A stretch of 34,664 bases of DNA, taken from positions 1 to 34,664 of the forward strand of contig JAFTJB010000156.1 in assembly GCA_017456625.1 (NCBI GenBank), read 5' to 3'. The position numbers and the translations under genes were made by a program. The notes under the pieces are model-generated. The model did not search any database. It was given only the letters and a program-made list of their open reading frames with translations, and was not told where the DNA came from. Origin of the DNA: Clostridia bacterium (GTDB taxonomy: Bacteria; Bacillota; Clostridia; Oscillospirales; CAG-272). This document shows, piece by piece, positions 9,401 through 18,407 of this stretch (positions are counted from its first letter, which is position 1; the number at the start of each line of letters is the position of its first letter).

Positions 9401-12157
9401 GCCTGCACCTGCAACCCAGAGCATATGCTTGCCTGTGACACGATCCACGAAATATGCGTTATAATATTTGGATTTGAGACGGGTATTGATGAGATCGCTC
9501 GGATAGATGATCTCGCCGTCAAAATCCTTTTCAACGGTCGAGATGACCGTCTGGTTTTCAATTCTGTACTTGCTTGCGAGGATGATGTAGTCCTCGCTCA
9601 CGGTCTTGCCGCCGAGGATCACGGAGGCGGTATTCTTGATCCGTACCGCTCTTCCCTCTTCGTCCATCCAGTATTCGTAGTCGACCGTGACGTCACACTC
9701 GATCAACTCGGGATTTTCCTCGCCGCAGAACGCGCACTTGGTTCTGACCTTACAATAGTTGTAGCCGCTCTCCACGTCCCAAACGAAATTGATCACGTCG
9801 GTATAGGAGTGCGCTCCGTTTGCGTTCACATTGCTGTAGACAAAGCCGCTTTGCTGACCGCAGCCCTGCACGTAGTAAACCGCAGCGCCGTTTCTCACGG
9901 GATAAGGATCCGTCCCGAGCGTCTGACCCCATACGCCGCCCATCTGATACGCAAGCGCGCCGGACGCGAATTGCTCCGCCGTTCTACCGCCCTGCTCGTC
10001 TGCCTCATCACTCAATGCAAAGGAATGATCAAGCGTTACAGAGCCAATACCAACGATGGGAAGATGATTGCGATTGCTATCGACCGCGCCGTACACGACG
10101 GTTCTTGTTACAGTAACCGTACCCGTTGCCTCACCGATCACAGCGCCAAGACCGTAGTCGCGCCGCGTACCGATCGAGCTGTCAAGGATCAAGCAATCGC
10201 TCACGGCGGTATCCTTCGCGTATCCGATCAGGATCGCCGCGGTGATATTGGTGTTGCCGATCGCAATTTCACGGAGTGTGAGATTTTTGACCGTTGCGCC
10301 GTCCGTGTAATCGAAGAGCGCGAGGTATTCATTCTGGTATCTATACCGAATTCCCTTAACGGTGTTTCCATTTCCGTCAAACGTACCCTTGAAGGGGCTC
10401 GTTTCGGTACCGATTCCATACTCCCACATATCAGCGCCCGTAAAGTCAAGCACGGAAACTGCAAGCTTTGCGTTGATCGCGTTGTTGCCGTTATTGACCT
10501 CATCGCGGAACCAAAGGAGATTGCCGACATTTTTGATCTGATAGTAACCGCTCACAAGCGTCGGCTCCTGATAATGCGTGTCGTCGTACTCACAAATACC
10601 GTTCACAAAGCTGTGTTTGTCGGGATTGAGCTGCGCGTTTCCGCATACACACGGTTGAATCAGTGAGGTGCAGTTCGCCTCAATTTCGCATCCTTCGCCC
10701 AACAGGAAGCCGCCAAGCTGACAGTGGGGAGAATCGCAATGAAGCTCATGGGTGTCCTCCTCATAGTTGGTCACGTAGTGCGTACCAACGTGGTTGTCAA
10801 GATCATAGGTTCCGTAGTATTTTTGGCAAGCGTCGTACCCGCACTGTGCAAACCGCTCGCAGGTAGCCGCACTTCCCTCCTTATGCACACACTCGAGCGC
10901 GAAAAGATTACTCGTGTAGGTCGTCTTGAGATCGCTGTTGTTTCTTCTCTCCCAAAAGACGTACATCGTATCCGTATCTTCATCATAGCCCTCGGGGACG
11001 TCAAACGTAACCGAGTTTTTATCGGTTATGAGCTGCTCCGAGCCATTTCCGTCGGGGGCGTATGCAACCGAGCCGTAGAACTCGATCCTGCCGCTCGCAT
11101 CGTTCTTGACGATGACCGAGATGAATTCGTCCTCGCCGTCAAGGTTCTGCGGATCGCTCACGTCACGTCCGATCGCATTTTGGTACGCAATTGTCACCTT
11201 GCCGTTTTTCACATCGACAACGGAAGCAGAGAAAAGCGCGTTTTCGTCGGTCGTATCGTAAGCGCTGTGCAAAAGCGCGAGTCTGTAGGTGTTGCTTCCG
11301 ACAAGCTTGGTGTAGGTCACGCGGGAGTGCTCGACGTTGAGGGCATATCTGCCGCCGACGTTGGTCGCATCCGCATCTACAGGCGTTACCTTTCCGTTTA
11401 CGTCCACGGCACCGACCTGATCCAAGCCGTCGTTTGCGTACGCGGTACGCAGCCACCAGGAGGAGGGATAATTACCGTCCGCGCTCTCGGTAGCAAGCGC
11501 GCCGTTGCCAAAGTAGTGATCCAGCTCCTCAACGGAGAGCGGGAAGATGCGGTCATTGTTCAATGCGGGAGCAGAATAGACCTCGTTTGCGGTACCCGCA
11601 TCGTTTCTTCTGATGAAGAGCTCGTCGGTCTTCCACTTATCAATTCCATAGAGTGTATTGACGTTGAGATCCGTCTTGGTAATGGCACGGATTGCCGCCA
11701 TCTCGTTTGCGGAAAGTCCCGCATCGATATTTTCGCTCAAAAAGCTTCCCTGATAGGTATGCTCAAAGCGCCCGAGATGCAGAGGCGAATTCTCATCAAA
11801 GAGATATTTCGCCTGATCGTCCGACTGCACGCTGAAGCGTACGTTGCGCTCGATGACCTGCTCGGAGAACAAAAGCATCGCTCCCGTCGCTCCCGCGTTA
11901 TCGGTATCCGCGTCCAGCACGCGCCACAGAAGCGGCTCGCCCGCATTCGTGGTACCGTAATAGACGTACCGTCCGTCCGAGATCCCCGCCGTACCGAGCC
12001 CATAGCTTCCTTCGGTCACAGCGGGCACCGTCTGCGACGGGAGAACCGCCGCAGATACCTGCTGTGGGCGCAGAATGGCACTGCCGAGAAGCGTTCCCGC
12101 TGCCAGGATCGCCAATGCCGCGCTCTGAATTATTTTTTTCATATTCAAGTTTTTCAT
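6458..12157 (-). CDS. Giant surface protein 1: MBG-like and Cys-rich repeats, membrane anchor
   Basis: This 1899-residue exported protein has no recognised catalytic domain. Residues 1-36 are a signal peptide ending near QVSAA. Residues 50-296 resemble the DUF6273 domain (LLWRVLDADTDN, then SSWWLRTAYANDGLDQVGAV). About residues 533-656 look like a short beta-helix of GLUG type (FKGTFDGNGNTVKGIRY). About residues 960-1160 contain MBG-like domains (KALSITFGNGVTWDEESGVW). Residues 1493-1836 hold a Cys/His-rich repeat block described separately. The C-terminus has a glycine-rich hydrophobic segment ending GGGGFSLFWFVIKKKNW, so it is membrane-anchored without an LPXTG signal. GGAGGT six bases before the ATG supports the start. 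It is the last gene of the operon, 63 bases after protein 2. A structural or adhesive role is inferred. Confidence 0.85.
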   Translation of the reverse strand: MKNLNMKKIIQSAALAILAAGTLLGSAILRPQQVSAAVLPSQTVPAVTEGSYGLGTAGISDGRYVYYGTTNAGEPLLWRVLDADTDNAGATGAMLLFSEQVIERNVRFSVQSDDQAKYLFDENSPLHLGRFEHTYQGSFLSENIDAGLSANEMAAIRAITKTDLNVNTLYGIDKWKTDELFIRRNDAGTANEVYSAPALNNDRIFPLSVEELDHYFGNGALATESADGNYPSSWWLRTAYANDGLDQVGAVDVNGKVTPVDADATNVGGRYALNVEHSRVTYTKLVGSNTYRLALLHSAYDTTDENALFSASVVDVKNGKVTIAYQNAIGRDVSDPQNLDGEDEFISVIVKNDASGRIEFYGSVAYAPDGNGSEQLITDKNSVTFDVPEGYDEDTDTMYVFWERRNNSDLKTTYTSNLFALECVHKEGSAATCERFAQCGYDACQKYYGTYDLDNHVGTHYVTNYEEDTHELHCDSPHCQLGGFLLGEGCEIEANCTSLIQPCVCGNAQLNPDKHSFVNGICEYDDTHYQEPTLVSGYYQIKNVGNLLWFRDEVNNGNNAINAKLAVSVLDFTGADMWEYGIGTETSPFKGTFDGNGNTVKGIRYRYQNEYLALFDYTDGATVKNLTLREIAIGNTNITAAILIGYAKDTAVSDCLILDSSIGTRRDYGLGAVIGEATGTVTVTRTVVYGAVDSNRNHLPIVGIGSVTLDHSFALSDEADEQGGRTAEQFASGALAYQMGGVWGQTLGTDPYPVRNGAAVYYVQGCGQQSGFVYSNVNANGAHSYTDVINFVWDVESGYNYCKVRTKCAFCGEENPELIECDVTVDYEYWMDEEGRAVRIKNTASVILGGKTVSEDYIILASKYRIENQTVISTVEKDFDGEIIYPSDLINTRLKSKYYNAYFVDRVTGKHMLWVAGAGSYDLVIEGYDDGDEYHRARNAYGGQKMTRENAVVIKPIEVTLDIKGEDKIWDGSKDVDPIYTMDPELPEEWFEITLSDAPSANVGVYTVNVTLKYLKRFGGGPFPSEYYEPYDFFTEVYCKSVTLKYNTTAQVEILPRTHVSIENKDYQTVYTYGDVLPDPTAANFNTDAGSNLTFEWYAAEYDRYTNAFVPLYKLSAKPTAAGEYILRVRGTSTENYIASYVDIPVTVARKALSITFGNGVTWDEESGVWTATIEAGRTFDYSVLGLINGDTLESAGITVSIVARYDGYNGYGQVEEKYLSNHFPIIAGTYAITFNATCLNYYDTGYNYEGAYVTVYVRVLAVTPAPAEGTHTHDGNKKGVGISFEYPATSLLELNTYYISYSIVLYREDVEVVSDSLNGQYLTDAFQSFFCEIDKPGNYTLKVSASVNYYTNNGTDSAYENDYYVKSFTVSFGEGVTEIREIGAYTVTVTTGEAVRTATVEVVNGASVKQELKINVKEFVLELTSGLPVFQITDVSFVPGFGLKSGHTLVDLTYRIRLDYNDLEIVDWVIVDGEQNDVSHLYKATTAGYDVHIYDNPCDSECNLCDETRAVSAHRGGEATCVDLAICEICGMGYGTFDLNNHVSNKTTDVPNVNDLNTHAHVHACCGTVISLGEHYGGTATCTELAKCELCAFGYGELDPNNHSSNQHSHASRGAGENEHSVLHACCGAFIKIEKHTGGTPTCKTQAVCTLCGDSYGGLDAAHHVGGVATCRDLAVCTLCGERYGELDPDNHTSEHTAYAPSVSDPTLHEIIRSCCGEVLSTEEHSGGTANCTTAAKCEHCSAIYGAKDPNVHASDSFIYKVSAADAEQHDKLHACCGAHEATEAHSGGSANCSSGAICEHCGSAYGAMGEHVYDHACDFTCNVCNRATRAIAFHADENDDGLCDACGAEMPSRPLSGGAISGIAVGSVAIAGGGGFSLFWFVIKKKNWAQLIRFLIG
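6700..7618 (-). repeat. Six Cys/His-rich repeats encoded in giant protein 1
   Basis: Six degenerate units of about 30 residues share this pattern: a His followed by xGG, a single Cys, then Cys-x2-Cys, then YG, Asp and a closing His (for example EHSGGTANCTTAAKCEHC). Between several units lie spacers ending in CCG (HACCG three times, RSCCG once). A variant unit occurs far upstream near residue 430, and the block ends with a DxxxDGLCDACG segment. The spacing suggests metal-binding or disulfide-linked knuckles. The repeat is at protein level, with divergent DNA. Confidence 0.85.
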
Positions 12158-12220
12158 AATTCGACCTCCGAAATAAGGTTGTTCGTCGCTACCGACGGAG
12201 ATTGGGGAGTTGCTTGTTGT

Positions 12221-15200
12221 TTATTCTTCCGTTTCGTTCTTTTCTTCCTTGGACTCGCCCTCGATCGTTTCTTTGGGCTCTTCCTCGGTCGTTTCTTCTG
12301 TTGTTTTTTCTGTTGTTTCCTCGGTTGCTTTCTCTGCGGTGTCATTCCCCTCGCCGTCCGCGATTACCTCATCCGCAATTGCTGCAGGCACGCTCAATGC
12401 TGCCCTGCGGCGACGGATCAGAAGGATCGCCAGCGCCGCTCCTCCAAGGAGTAGGACGAATGCCACGGGAATGATCCAGGTAAGATGATCAAATCCGCCG
12501 ATCTCATAGATCTGCGAGATCACACCGCTGTAGTTGCCCATGCCAACGATCGCAACGATGCCTTCGGTTCCCCATTCATTGAGAACGTAGGCTACCGTAT
12601 AATCCCGATCCTGCACGAGCGTTTGCCCGTTGTAGGTCAGGGTAACGGCGGGATTTTCGCTGCCGTCATCCGCAAGCGTCAACGTCGCATCCGAAATCGA
12701 GCGAGGTGTGATGGTGAATTCCAAAATCTTGGTACCCGAGCACTTTCCGTCCTCCACGGCTGCGATCAGCGCGACTGCGGTTCCTGCCGCTACGTTGTTT
12801 GCGTAGGATACAGTATAATCCACGTCGGGACGAAGTGTCTCTGCGGTGTCAAACACGACCGCGGGAGTCTTGGGGGTACCGTCATAGATCAATCCACCCT
12901 CGGGGATCTGCAGGGTCACGTTAGCGGTGCCGAGATCCAAGGATTCCAGCTTCGCCATCGCGGTGCGATTGTCGAGCGTTGCGGTCACGATACCGACCGC
13001 GCCGTCAGCGCCTGTCAGCACGCCGTCCTCGGTTACGGTAGCGGTCTTTTCGATCACGCTTGCTCTCCAGAGGACTCTGCCCGCCGCCGCGGAATTTTCA
13101 TTGAGCTTAATGACCGTCTCGCCGGACTTGAACGCCATGGAAAGCTGCTTGGACTGCGCACTGCTGACGATGGAGGTGACCTCCTTGCCGTCCAGCAGAA
13201 TGACCGCCTCAAGCTCCGGATCGCCCAAAAGCTCGTTGGTCAGCGTGCATCCAAACGGCATGCTCTCGTTGCCGACGCAATCATAAGCATATGCTCTGAT
13301 CTCCTGATACGCGACAGTCTTGTCAACGGGGATCTCCACGGAGAACGCGCCGTTGTCATCCGCATAAACGGTAACGGGAGCCTCACTTGTAACACCTGCC
13401 ACGACCTTGGCGCCCGCCTCGGTGATACCCGTTACGGTAACGGTGTCACCCCGGAAGAAACCGCCGCCCTGCGGAGAGGAAATGAGCATTGTGGGTGCCT
13501 CGGTATCGACCGAGAACTGATACATTGCGGCAAAAGCATCATTCGTTTCGCTCAAGCCGCCAACCGTTACGGTGTACATACCGTCCTTGAGCGTGCCGAG
13601 CGCGAGATCCTTGCCGTTCCATGCCTTTCTTTCACCGTTACCAAGGATGTAATATCCGTCGCGGATATTGGAAACGCCCTCGATCTTGAGTGTCACGTTG
13701 CTCTGATTGATCGTAGGAACTGCAACCTTTGCGGTGCCGACCAAGGTATCCACGCTACCCTCGATGCTGAGCTTGGGAGTGATCACAACGGGAGTCTCCA
13801 TCTTCAGCTCGGTGGAATAGATGTGATTGGAAAGGAGTCTGGAGCCGTCGGGCATATCCTTATAGGTCTGAATGCTTACAACGTAGGTCTTTCCGCTCTC
13901 AAGTCCCTGATAATAGGTCTTGTTCGTCGCTTCGTCCGTTTTTTCGTAACGTCCGCCAACGAGGATCGAGCGATTGACCCCCTCTTCCTTTTCCTCTGCC
14001 GTCAGCTCGGTGTAAACGTCACGGAACATCGTGCCAACGTTCCCTTCCTCGGTCACCTCAAAAATGTTGGTAACGTAGCCGTCGTAGTTGGTCTGCTGTG
14101 CGGTAAGGTTGAGATTGATGGTATAATTGCCGCCGAGCGTCGCGGTCGCGGACTTGAGCGGCGCGGGCTGGTCGGGATTGACGTAGCCCTTCAGCTCAAA
14201 GGATGCGCTCGGGCTTGCGATCTCATTTCCGTTGATATCGAGGATCGTTCCGATCGCCGAGACCGTGTAGTCTCCCGTGCGGAGATTATCGGGATAAGTG
14301 ATATCGATTGCAACCGTATTGCCGCTGAGTGTATCGGGATCTGCCTCCGCCAGACGGTATGCGTTGCCCTCTGCGTCCGTTGCGATGACCGTCAGCTTGG
14401 AAAGCTTTTCGAGATCGTTCGCGCGAAGGATCACCTGATCGTTGGTCTTGTTTTGATCGCCCTTGTCATCCAACGCAAGGCTGTCAAAGGTGACCGTGCG
14501 CTCAATTCCGTAGACCGCGTGAGTCACGGAAAGGTCGGTATGCAGTTCAACCTGCTTGCCTGCATCAGCCGCGTTGGTGAAGGAGAAGCTTACCGTTGCC
14601 ATGCCCGTATCCTCATTGTAGGTGAGCATTGCGTTGGTGCCTTGGTTTGCCTGATGATCAGCCTCGTAGCTGTCGTTGTACCATACGGGAACGAATGCGT
14701 TGCCGCCAACGGTGACCGCGAGCTTCTGCTTGAGATCCTGCGCCTCCAGCTCGTTAACCGCGGGATAGCTGACCGCGAAGAGGATATCCTCATCTGCGTT
14801 TTCAAGCGTAAAGCTTGCATCGGGCTCTGCGGGATCTACCGCATTTGCCGCAGGCGTGTAAGAAATAACACGGATGTTGTTGCTCATGCTCATGTAGAGC
14901 ACCTCACCCGTTTCGGGATCGGTATATGCGGGGCCTGTGAGCGCCAGCGGGATAGGAAGCATCTCCGTTCCCTCCACTGCCTTATCCAAAAGGTCGATGT
15001 CAACTCCACCGCCCCAATAGTAGGTGATGCCAACGCCGATACCGATGATCTTGACCGAGCCCCAGACCTTTTTGGTATTGATGCCGACGGTTGCCGATCC
15101 CAGCTTCTTTCCTCCAATTAGAAAGATCTTTTTGGGGATCTGCACACGCACCGTCGCCGATGCCTCGAAGAAGGTCTTGCCCGTATCGTAATCGACCTCC

Positions 15201-18200
15201 ACAATGATGGAGCCCGAGCCGATCAGCACGTCGAGGATATCCACCTCAATACCAAAGCCGAGGCTGAGGTCGGGATACCAATATACGCTTCCGTAGAGCG
15301 AATCGATGATGGAGATACCCGCAATAGAGATCCTACTCAGCTCGACCGCAATGCCTCTGCCCGAGAGCGCAAGATCCGCCCTTGCGCTGAGCACACTGAA
15401 GATCGCGAACTCACCGCTGAGGAGCAGCGTGAGCGGCGGGATACCCTTTGCAACGAAGAAGGATTCGTAAATATTATCGATGCCCGCACCTGCTCCGCGT
15501 ACCCAGAAAACGCCAAACGGGTCAACGGGGATACCGGGATTGGTGCCACCGACGAAGAAATAGATCTTTTCGGGGAACGGAATGCCGTTGTAGCTTCGGA
15601 TCTGCAATTCGGCTTCCATTTCAAAGATCATCAGATCTGCGGAGCCGGCAACACCTACCTCCCAATAATCGTTGATGATCTTAAGCGAGAGATATCCCTC
15701 AATGGAAGGCATGCCGTCCGTGTAGGAGGGAATACCGACCTCAATGCCGGTGTTGAAGCCGATGAAGCCTCCGCTGCCAAAGAGAATGTCGTCTATATAG
15801 ATGTTGAGCGATCCGACTTGATCTGCACGCCACTCGCGCTGATCCTTCTCGTACTGGGTTTCCAGCGCGCGGAGCTGTGCCGCGGAATAGTTGCTCTGTG
15901 CAATGTTCTTATGTGCCGCCTCGAGCTTGGAGTCTCTTGCCATGTTGCCCATCAGTCCGCTGGGAACGAGGAAATCGGGTGCAAGCTTTGCGCCGAATGC
16001 CACCACGTGCGCGTAGCCGCCTCCCTGCTCCATCAGGCAAAGCTCTCCGTAGCGGAAATCAAACATCATTCCAACCAGCGTTTGTGCCACGCCTGCCGCA
16101 CTCGGCCAGATGAGCGAGAGGATTTTGCCGTGCTCCTCACCCGAGCGGTAGCCGACCTCGCCGTACTTGTTGTAAACGGGCAATGTATAAAGCTTCCCCT
16201 CTACCATAGAGGTGATCGCGCACACGCCATTCCAGACCTTGGTGTTTGCGCCTGTGGTAAAGACGCGACCGTCAATATCAACGGTGATCTCCTTTTGCTT
16301 GTCGCCGTCAAACTCGGCGGTAATGGTCACGCGACCCTCCTTGACGTCAAGGGTGTCGTTGAGGTTGATGACCTCGCCCTCCATAAGGGTAAGCGCCTCT
16401 GCCTTAAAGATGCCCTTTTCCTCAGTGGAAAGAACGCTGACGTTTCCGCGCATGACGATCATAATCTCGTGTGCGGGGGTGGTCGTCTTTTTCAACGCTT
16501 CCTCGGAGTCGTAGGTTACGATCTCATAATGATAAGGCTGAGAGGTGCCGTTTCCGCTTCTCTCAACGGTCACGATGCCGTACACGCCCGAGCTGACAAA
16601 TCCGGGCTCGCCCTTGACGGGAACGTCACGGACGACCAGTCGGATCGCCTCGTTTACGATATCCTCGACCTCGGCATCGTTCCAGTCGATGATGACCTGC
16701 CAGGTTCCTACGCGAAGCGTCTGATCCAATACCAAAGTAGCGGTATTGAGTTCGGGATTGATCACGACCAGGTCTTGATCAAGAACCACGTCATCGCCGC
16801 CGTCCAAGGGACGGAGCACGATGCGGTACTGTGATTTGTCACGGAGCAGACCGAAGTTCGACCCGGTAATATAAACGTAACGTCTGCCCGTATGGAATAC
16901 GGCAGAGGGGCTTACACCCGTAAATCCGAGCTCGGCATTGTCCGCAGAGGGACAGAGCACGTAGGTCTCTCGGGTGAGGACGGTGTTTTCCTCTGTCAGA
17001 TCGCTCTGATTGCTGATATCATACGCGACAAATTTGATCTTTCTGTAATCACTGATGTAGGTGGGATCGATCTGGAAATCAAAGCGAACGTCGCGTGCCT
17101 CGCCGGGATTGAGATTGGTCAGCGTTTTGTAATAGGGATTGTTGAGATCAATGCTTGTGATCTGTCGGTTTCCGTCATAGGGAATGACACATTCGCCGGG
17201 ATAGATCGCAATCGCCAACTTGGAGATCGCCTTATCTCCCGCGTTCTGCACCTTGACGGTGGAGGAGAAATTGCCGGGGAGATTGCCGTTGAGATCCTTA
17301 TACGCGGTTTTTTCGTTGTTGAGGATCATCGTCCCCGAGGAGGTGAAGTTCATTGCGACCGCGGAATCGGTTGCGGTGTGATTGGAATAAACGCCGTAGT
17401 ACAAGCCAATGCTCTTGCCGCTGCCCGCCACGGGAGCTGCGCCCATAGAATAATAGAGCGCCACCGCGCTGTCTGCGGTCATGAATTCAAGGTTGTACTC
17501 GTCGGTATAGTCGAAGGGATCTGTGGTGGAGGGCTCATAATCGAATACGGTGGAAGCAAGATGGTTCCAATGTGCGAAGGTGACCTTTTTGGGAACTACA
17601 GTCTCACCCGCGACCGTTGCGTTGAGTGTGTACGCAGTCACTGTGGGAGCGGTCTTGCTGTCGTATGCGAAGAAGTAATTATTATAGAAGCTTCCGCTGA
17701 TCGTGCGCTCGCGGTCAATGGTGGTATAGCTGCCGTCGGTGTGACCCGCCATGTAGATCGCGTAGTCCTGATAACCGAGTGCCGTATCCATCATCACGCG
17801 CGCCTGCACGTCCTCCACCGGACTTCCGGACTCGTTGTCCACGCTGTAGGAGATGTACGCCATGCCGTGCTGATAGGTATCTGCACCCATGAGCGCGATG
17901 ATCTGCTTGAACTTGAGTCCGTCAACCGTCCACTCTGCCGTAATCGCGTTATCGGCAGATTTGTAGACGTTGACGTCCGTCGTCTCGACACCGAGGGCGG
18001 TATAGCTTCGACCGAAGACGTAATCCCTTACCTGACCGTTCCGCGTGACACGGAAGGAGGTGAAGGACGTATCAAAGGTCTCGTCAGGATAAAGAAGAAA
18101 CTTATCATTATCCGCCTTGGTCAGCTTATCGCCCTCAACGGTGCCGATGTAGAAGCCGCCGTTGGATTTTGACACCTGAACGGTGATATATCCGTCGCCG

Positions 18201-18349
18201 ACCTCCAAATAACCGGGATCGTTTACATGCTCCGCGATTTCATCGACAATCGACCCAACGCCGTCCGCCACTGCCACCAAGGGCAGAGACGTGCACAGGA
18301 TCGCCGCCGTAATGATCAGAGCGAAAAATCTCTTTGTAATGTGTTTCAT
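12221..18349 (-). CDS. Giant surface protein 2: IPT/Ig-like domains, TM and acidic tail
   Basis: This 2042-residue exported protein has a signal peptide (residues 1-28, ending LPLVAVA). Residues 30-460 are unassigned and beta-rich. Residues 466-553 resemble an IPT/TIG domain (GFTGVSPSAVFHTGRRYVYI). Residues 850-1115 are a run of alternating Gly/hydrophobic strands ending GVGITYYWGGGVDIDLLD. Residues 1610-1693 are Ig-like (VDTEAPTMLISSPQGGGFFR). Residues 1810-1950 hold two MBG/Ig-like units (YDGTPKTPAVVFD, DYTVSYANNVAAGTA). A membrane span at about 1953-1975 is followed by RRRR and a tail of about 60 residues rich in Glu and Thr. I chose the ATG at 18349, seven bases after GGGAGGT, over an upstream ATG that lacks a site and only adds residues before the signal peptide. 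It is the middle gene of the operon. Function unknown. Confidence 0.85.
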   Translation of the reverse strand: MKHITKRFFALIITAAILCTSLPLVAVADGVGSIVDEIAEHVNDPGYLEVGDGYITVQVSKSNGGFYIGTVEGDKLTKADNDKFLLYPDETFDTSFTSFRVTRNGQVRDYVFGRSYTALGVETTDVNVYKSADNAITAEWTVDGLKFKQIIALMGADTYQHGMAYISYSVDNESGSPVEDVQARVMMDTALGYQDYAIYMAGHTDGSYTTIDRERTISGSFYNNYFFAYDSKTAPTVTAYTLNATVAGETVVPKKVTFAHWNHLASTVFDYEPSTTDPFDYTDEYNLEFMTADSAVALYYSMGAAPVAGSGKSIGLYYGVYSNHTATDSAVAMNFTSSGTMILNNEKTAYKDLNGNLPGNFSSTVKVQNAGDKAISKLAIAIYPGECVIPYDGNRQITSIDLNNPYYKTLTNLNPGEARDVRFDFQIDPTYISDYRKIKFVAYDISNQSDLTEENTVLTRETYVLCPSADNAELGFTGVSPSAVFHTGRRYVYITGSNFGLLRDKSQYRIVLRPLDGGDDVVLDQDLVVINPELNTATLVLDQTLRVGTWQVIIDWNDAEVEDIVNEAIRLVVRDVPVKGEPGFVSSGVYGIVTVERSGNGTSQPYHYEIVTYDSEEALKKTTTPAHEIMIVMRGNVSVLSTEEKGIFKAEALTLMEGEVINLNDTLDVKEGRVTITAEFDGDKQKEITVDIDGRVFTTGANTKVWNGVCAITSMVEGKLYTLPVYNKYGEVGYRSGEEHGKILSLIWPSAAGVAQTLVGMMFDFRYGELCLMEQGGGYAHVVAFGAKLAPDFLVPSGLMGNMARDSKLEAAHKNIAQSNYSAAQLRALETQYEKDQREWRADQVGSLNIYIDDILFGSGGFIGFNTGIEVGIPSYTDGMPSIEGYLSLKIINDYWEVGVAGSADLMIFEMEAELQIRSYNGIPFPEKIYFFVGGTNPGIPVDPFGVFWVRGAGAGIDNIYESFFVAKGIPPLTLLLSGEFAIFSVLSARADLALSGRGIAVELSRISIAGISIIDSLYGSVYWYPDLSLGFGIEVDILDVLIGSGSIIVEVDYDTGKTFFEASATVRVQIPKKIFLIGGKKLGSATVGINTKKVWGSVKIIGIGVGITYYWGGGVDIDLLDKAVEGTEMLPIPLALTGPAYTDPETGEVLYMSMSNNIRVISYTPAANAVDPAEPDASFTLENADEDILFAVSYPAVNELEAQDLKQKLAVTVGGNAFVPVWYNDSYEADHQANQGTNAMLTYNEDTGMATVSFSFTNAADAGKQVELHTDLSVTHAVYGIERTVTFDSLALDDKGDQNKTNDQVILRANDLEKLSKLTVIATDAEGNAYRLAEADPDTLSGNTVAIDITYPDNLRTGDYTVSAIGTILDINGNEIASPSASFELKGYVNPDQPAPLKSATATLGGNYTINLNLTAQQTNYDGYVTNIFEVTEEGNVGTMFRDVYTELTAEEKEEGVNRSILVGGRYEKTDEATNKTYYQGLESGKTYVVSIQTYKDMPDGSRLLSNHIYSTELKMETPVVITPKLSIEGSVDTLVGTAKVAVPTINQSNVTLKIEGVSNIRDGYYILGNGERKAWNGKDLALGTLKDGMYTVTVGGLSETNDAFAAMYQFSVDTEAPTMLISSPQGGGFFRGDTVTVTGITEAGAKVVAGVTSEAPVTVYADDNGAFSVEIPVDKTVAYQEIRAYAYDCVGNESMPFGCTLTNELLGDPELEAVILLDGKEVTSIVSSAQSKQLSMAFKSGETVIKLNENSAAAGRVLWRASVIEKTATVTEDGVLTGADGAVGIVTATLDNRTAMAKLESLDLGTANVTLQIPEGGLIYDGTPKTPAVVFDTAETLRPDVDYTVSYANNVAAGTAVALIAAVEDGKCSGTKILEFTITPRSISDATLTLADDGSENPAVTLTYNGQTLVQDRDYTVAYVLNEWGTEGIVAIVGMGNYSGVISQIYEIGGFDHLTWIIPVAFVLLLGGAALAILLIRRRRAALSVPAAIADEVIADGEGNDTAEKATEETTEKTTEETTEEEPKETIEGESKEEKNETEE

Positions 18350-18407
18350 AATGTAAACCTCCCGGTTATAGAGTTGCTGCATTTATGCAGCCGTCTTGTT
18401 CCCTCCG

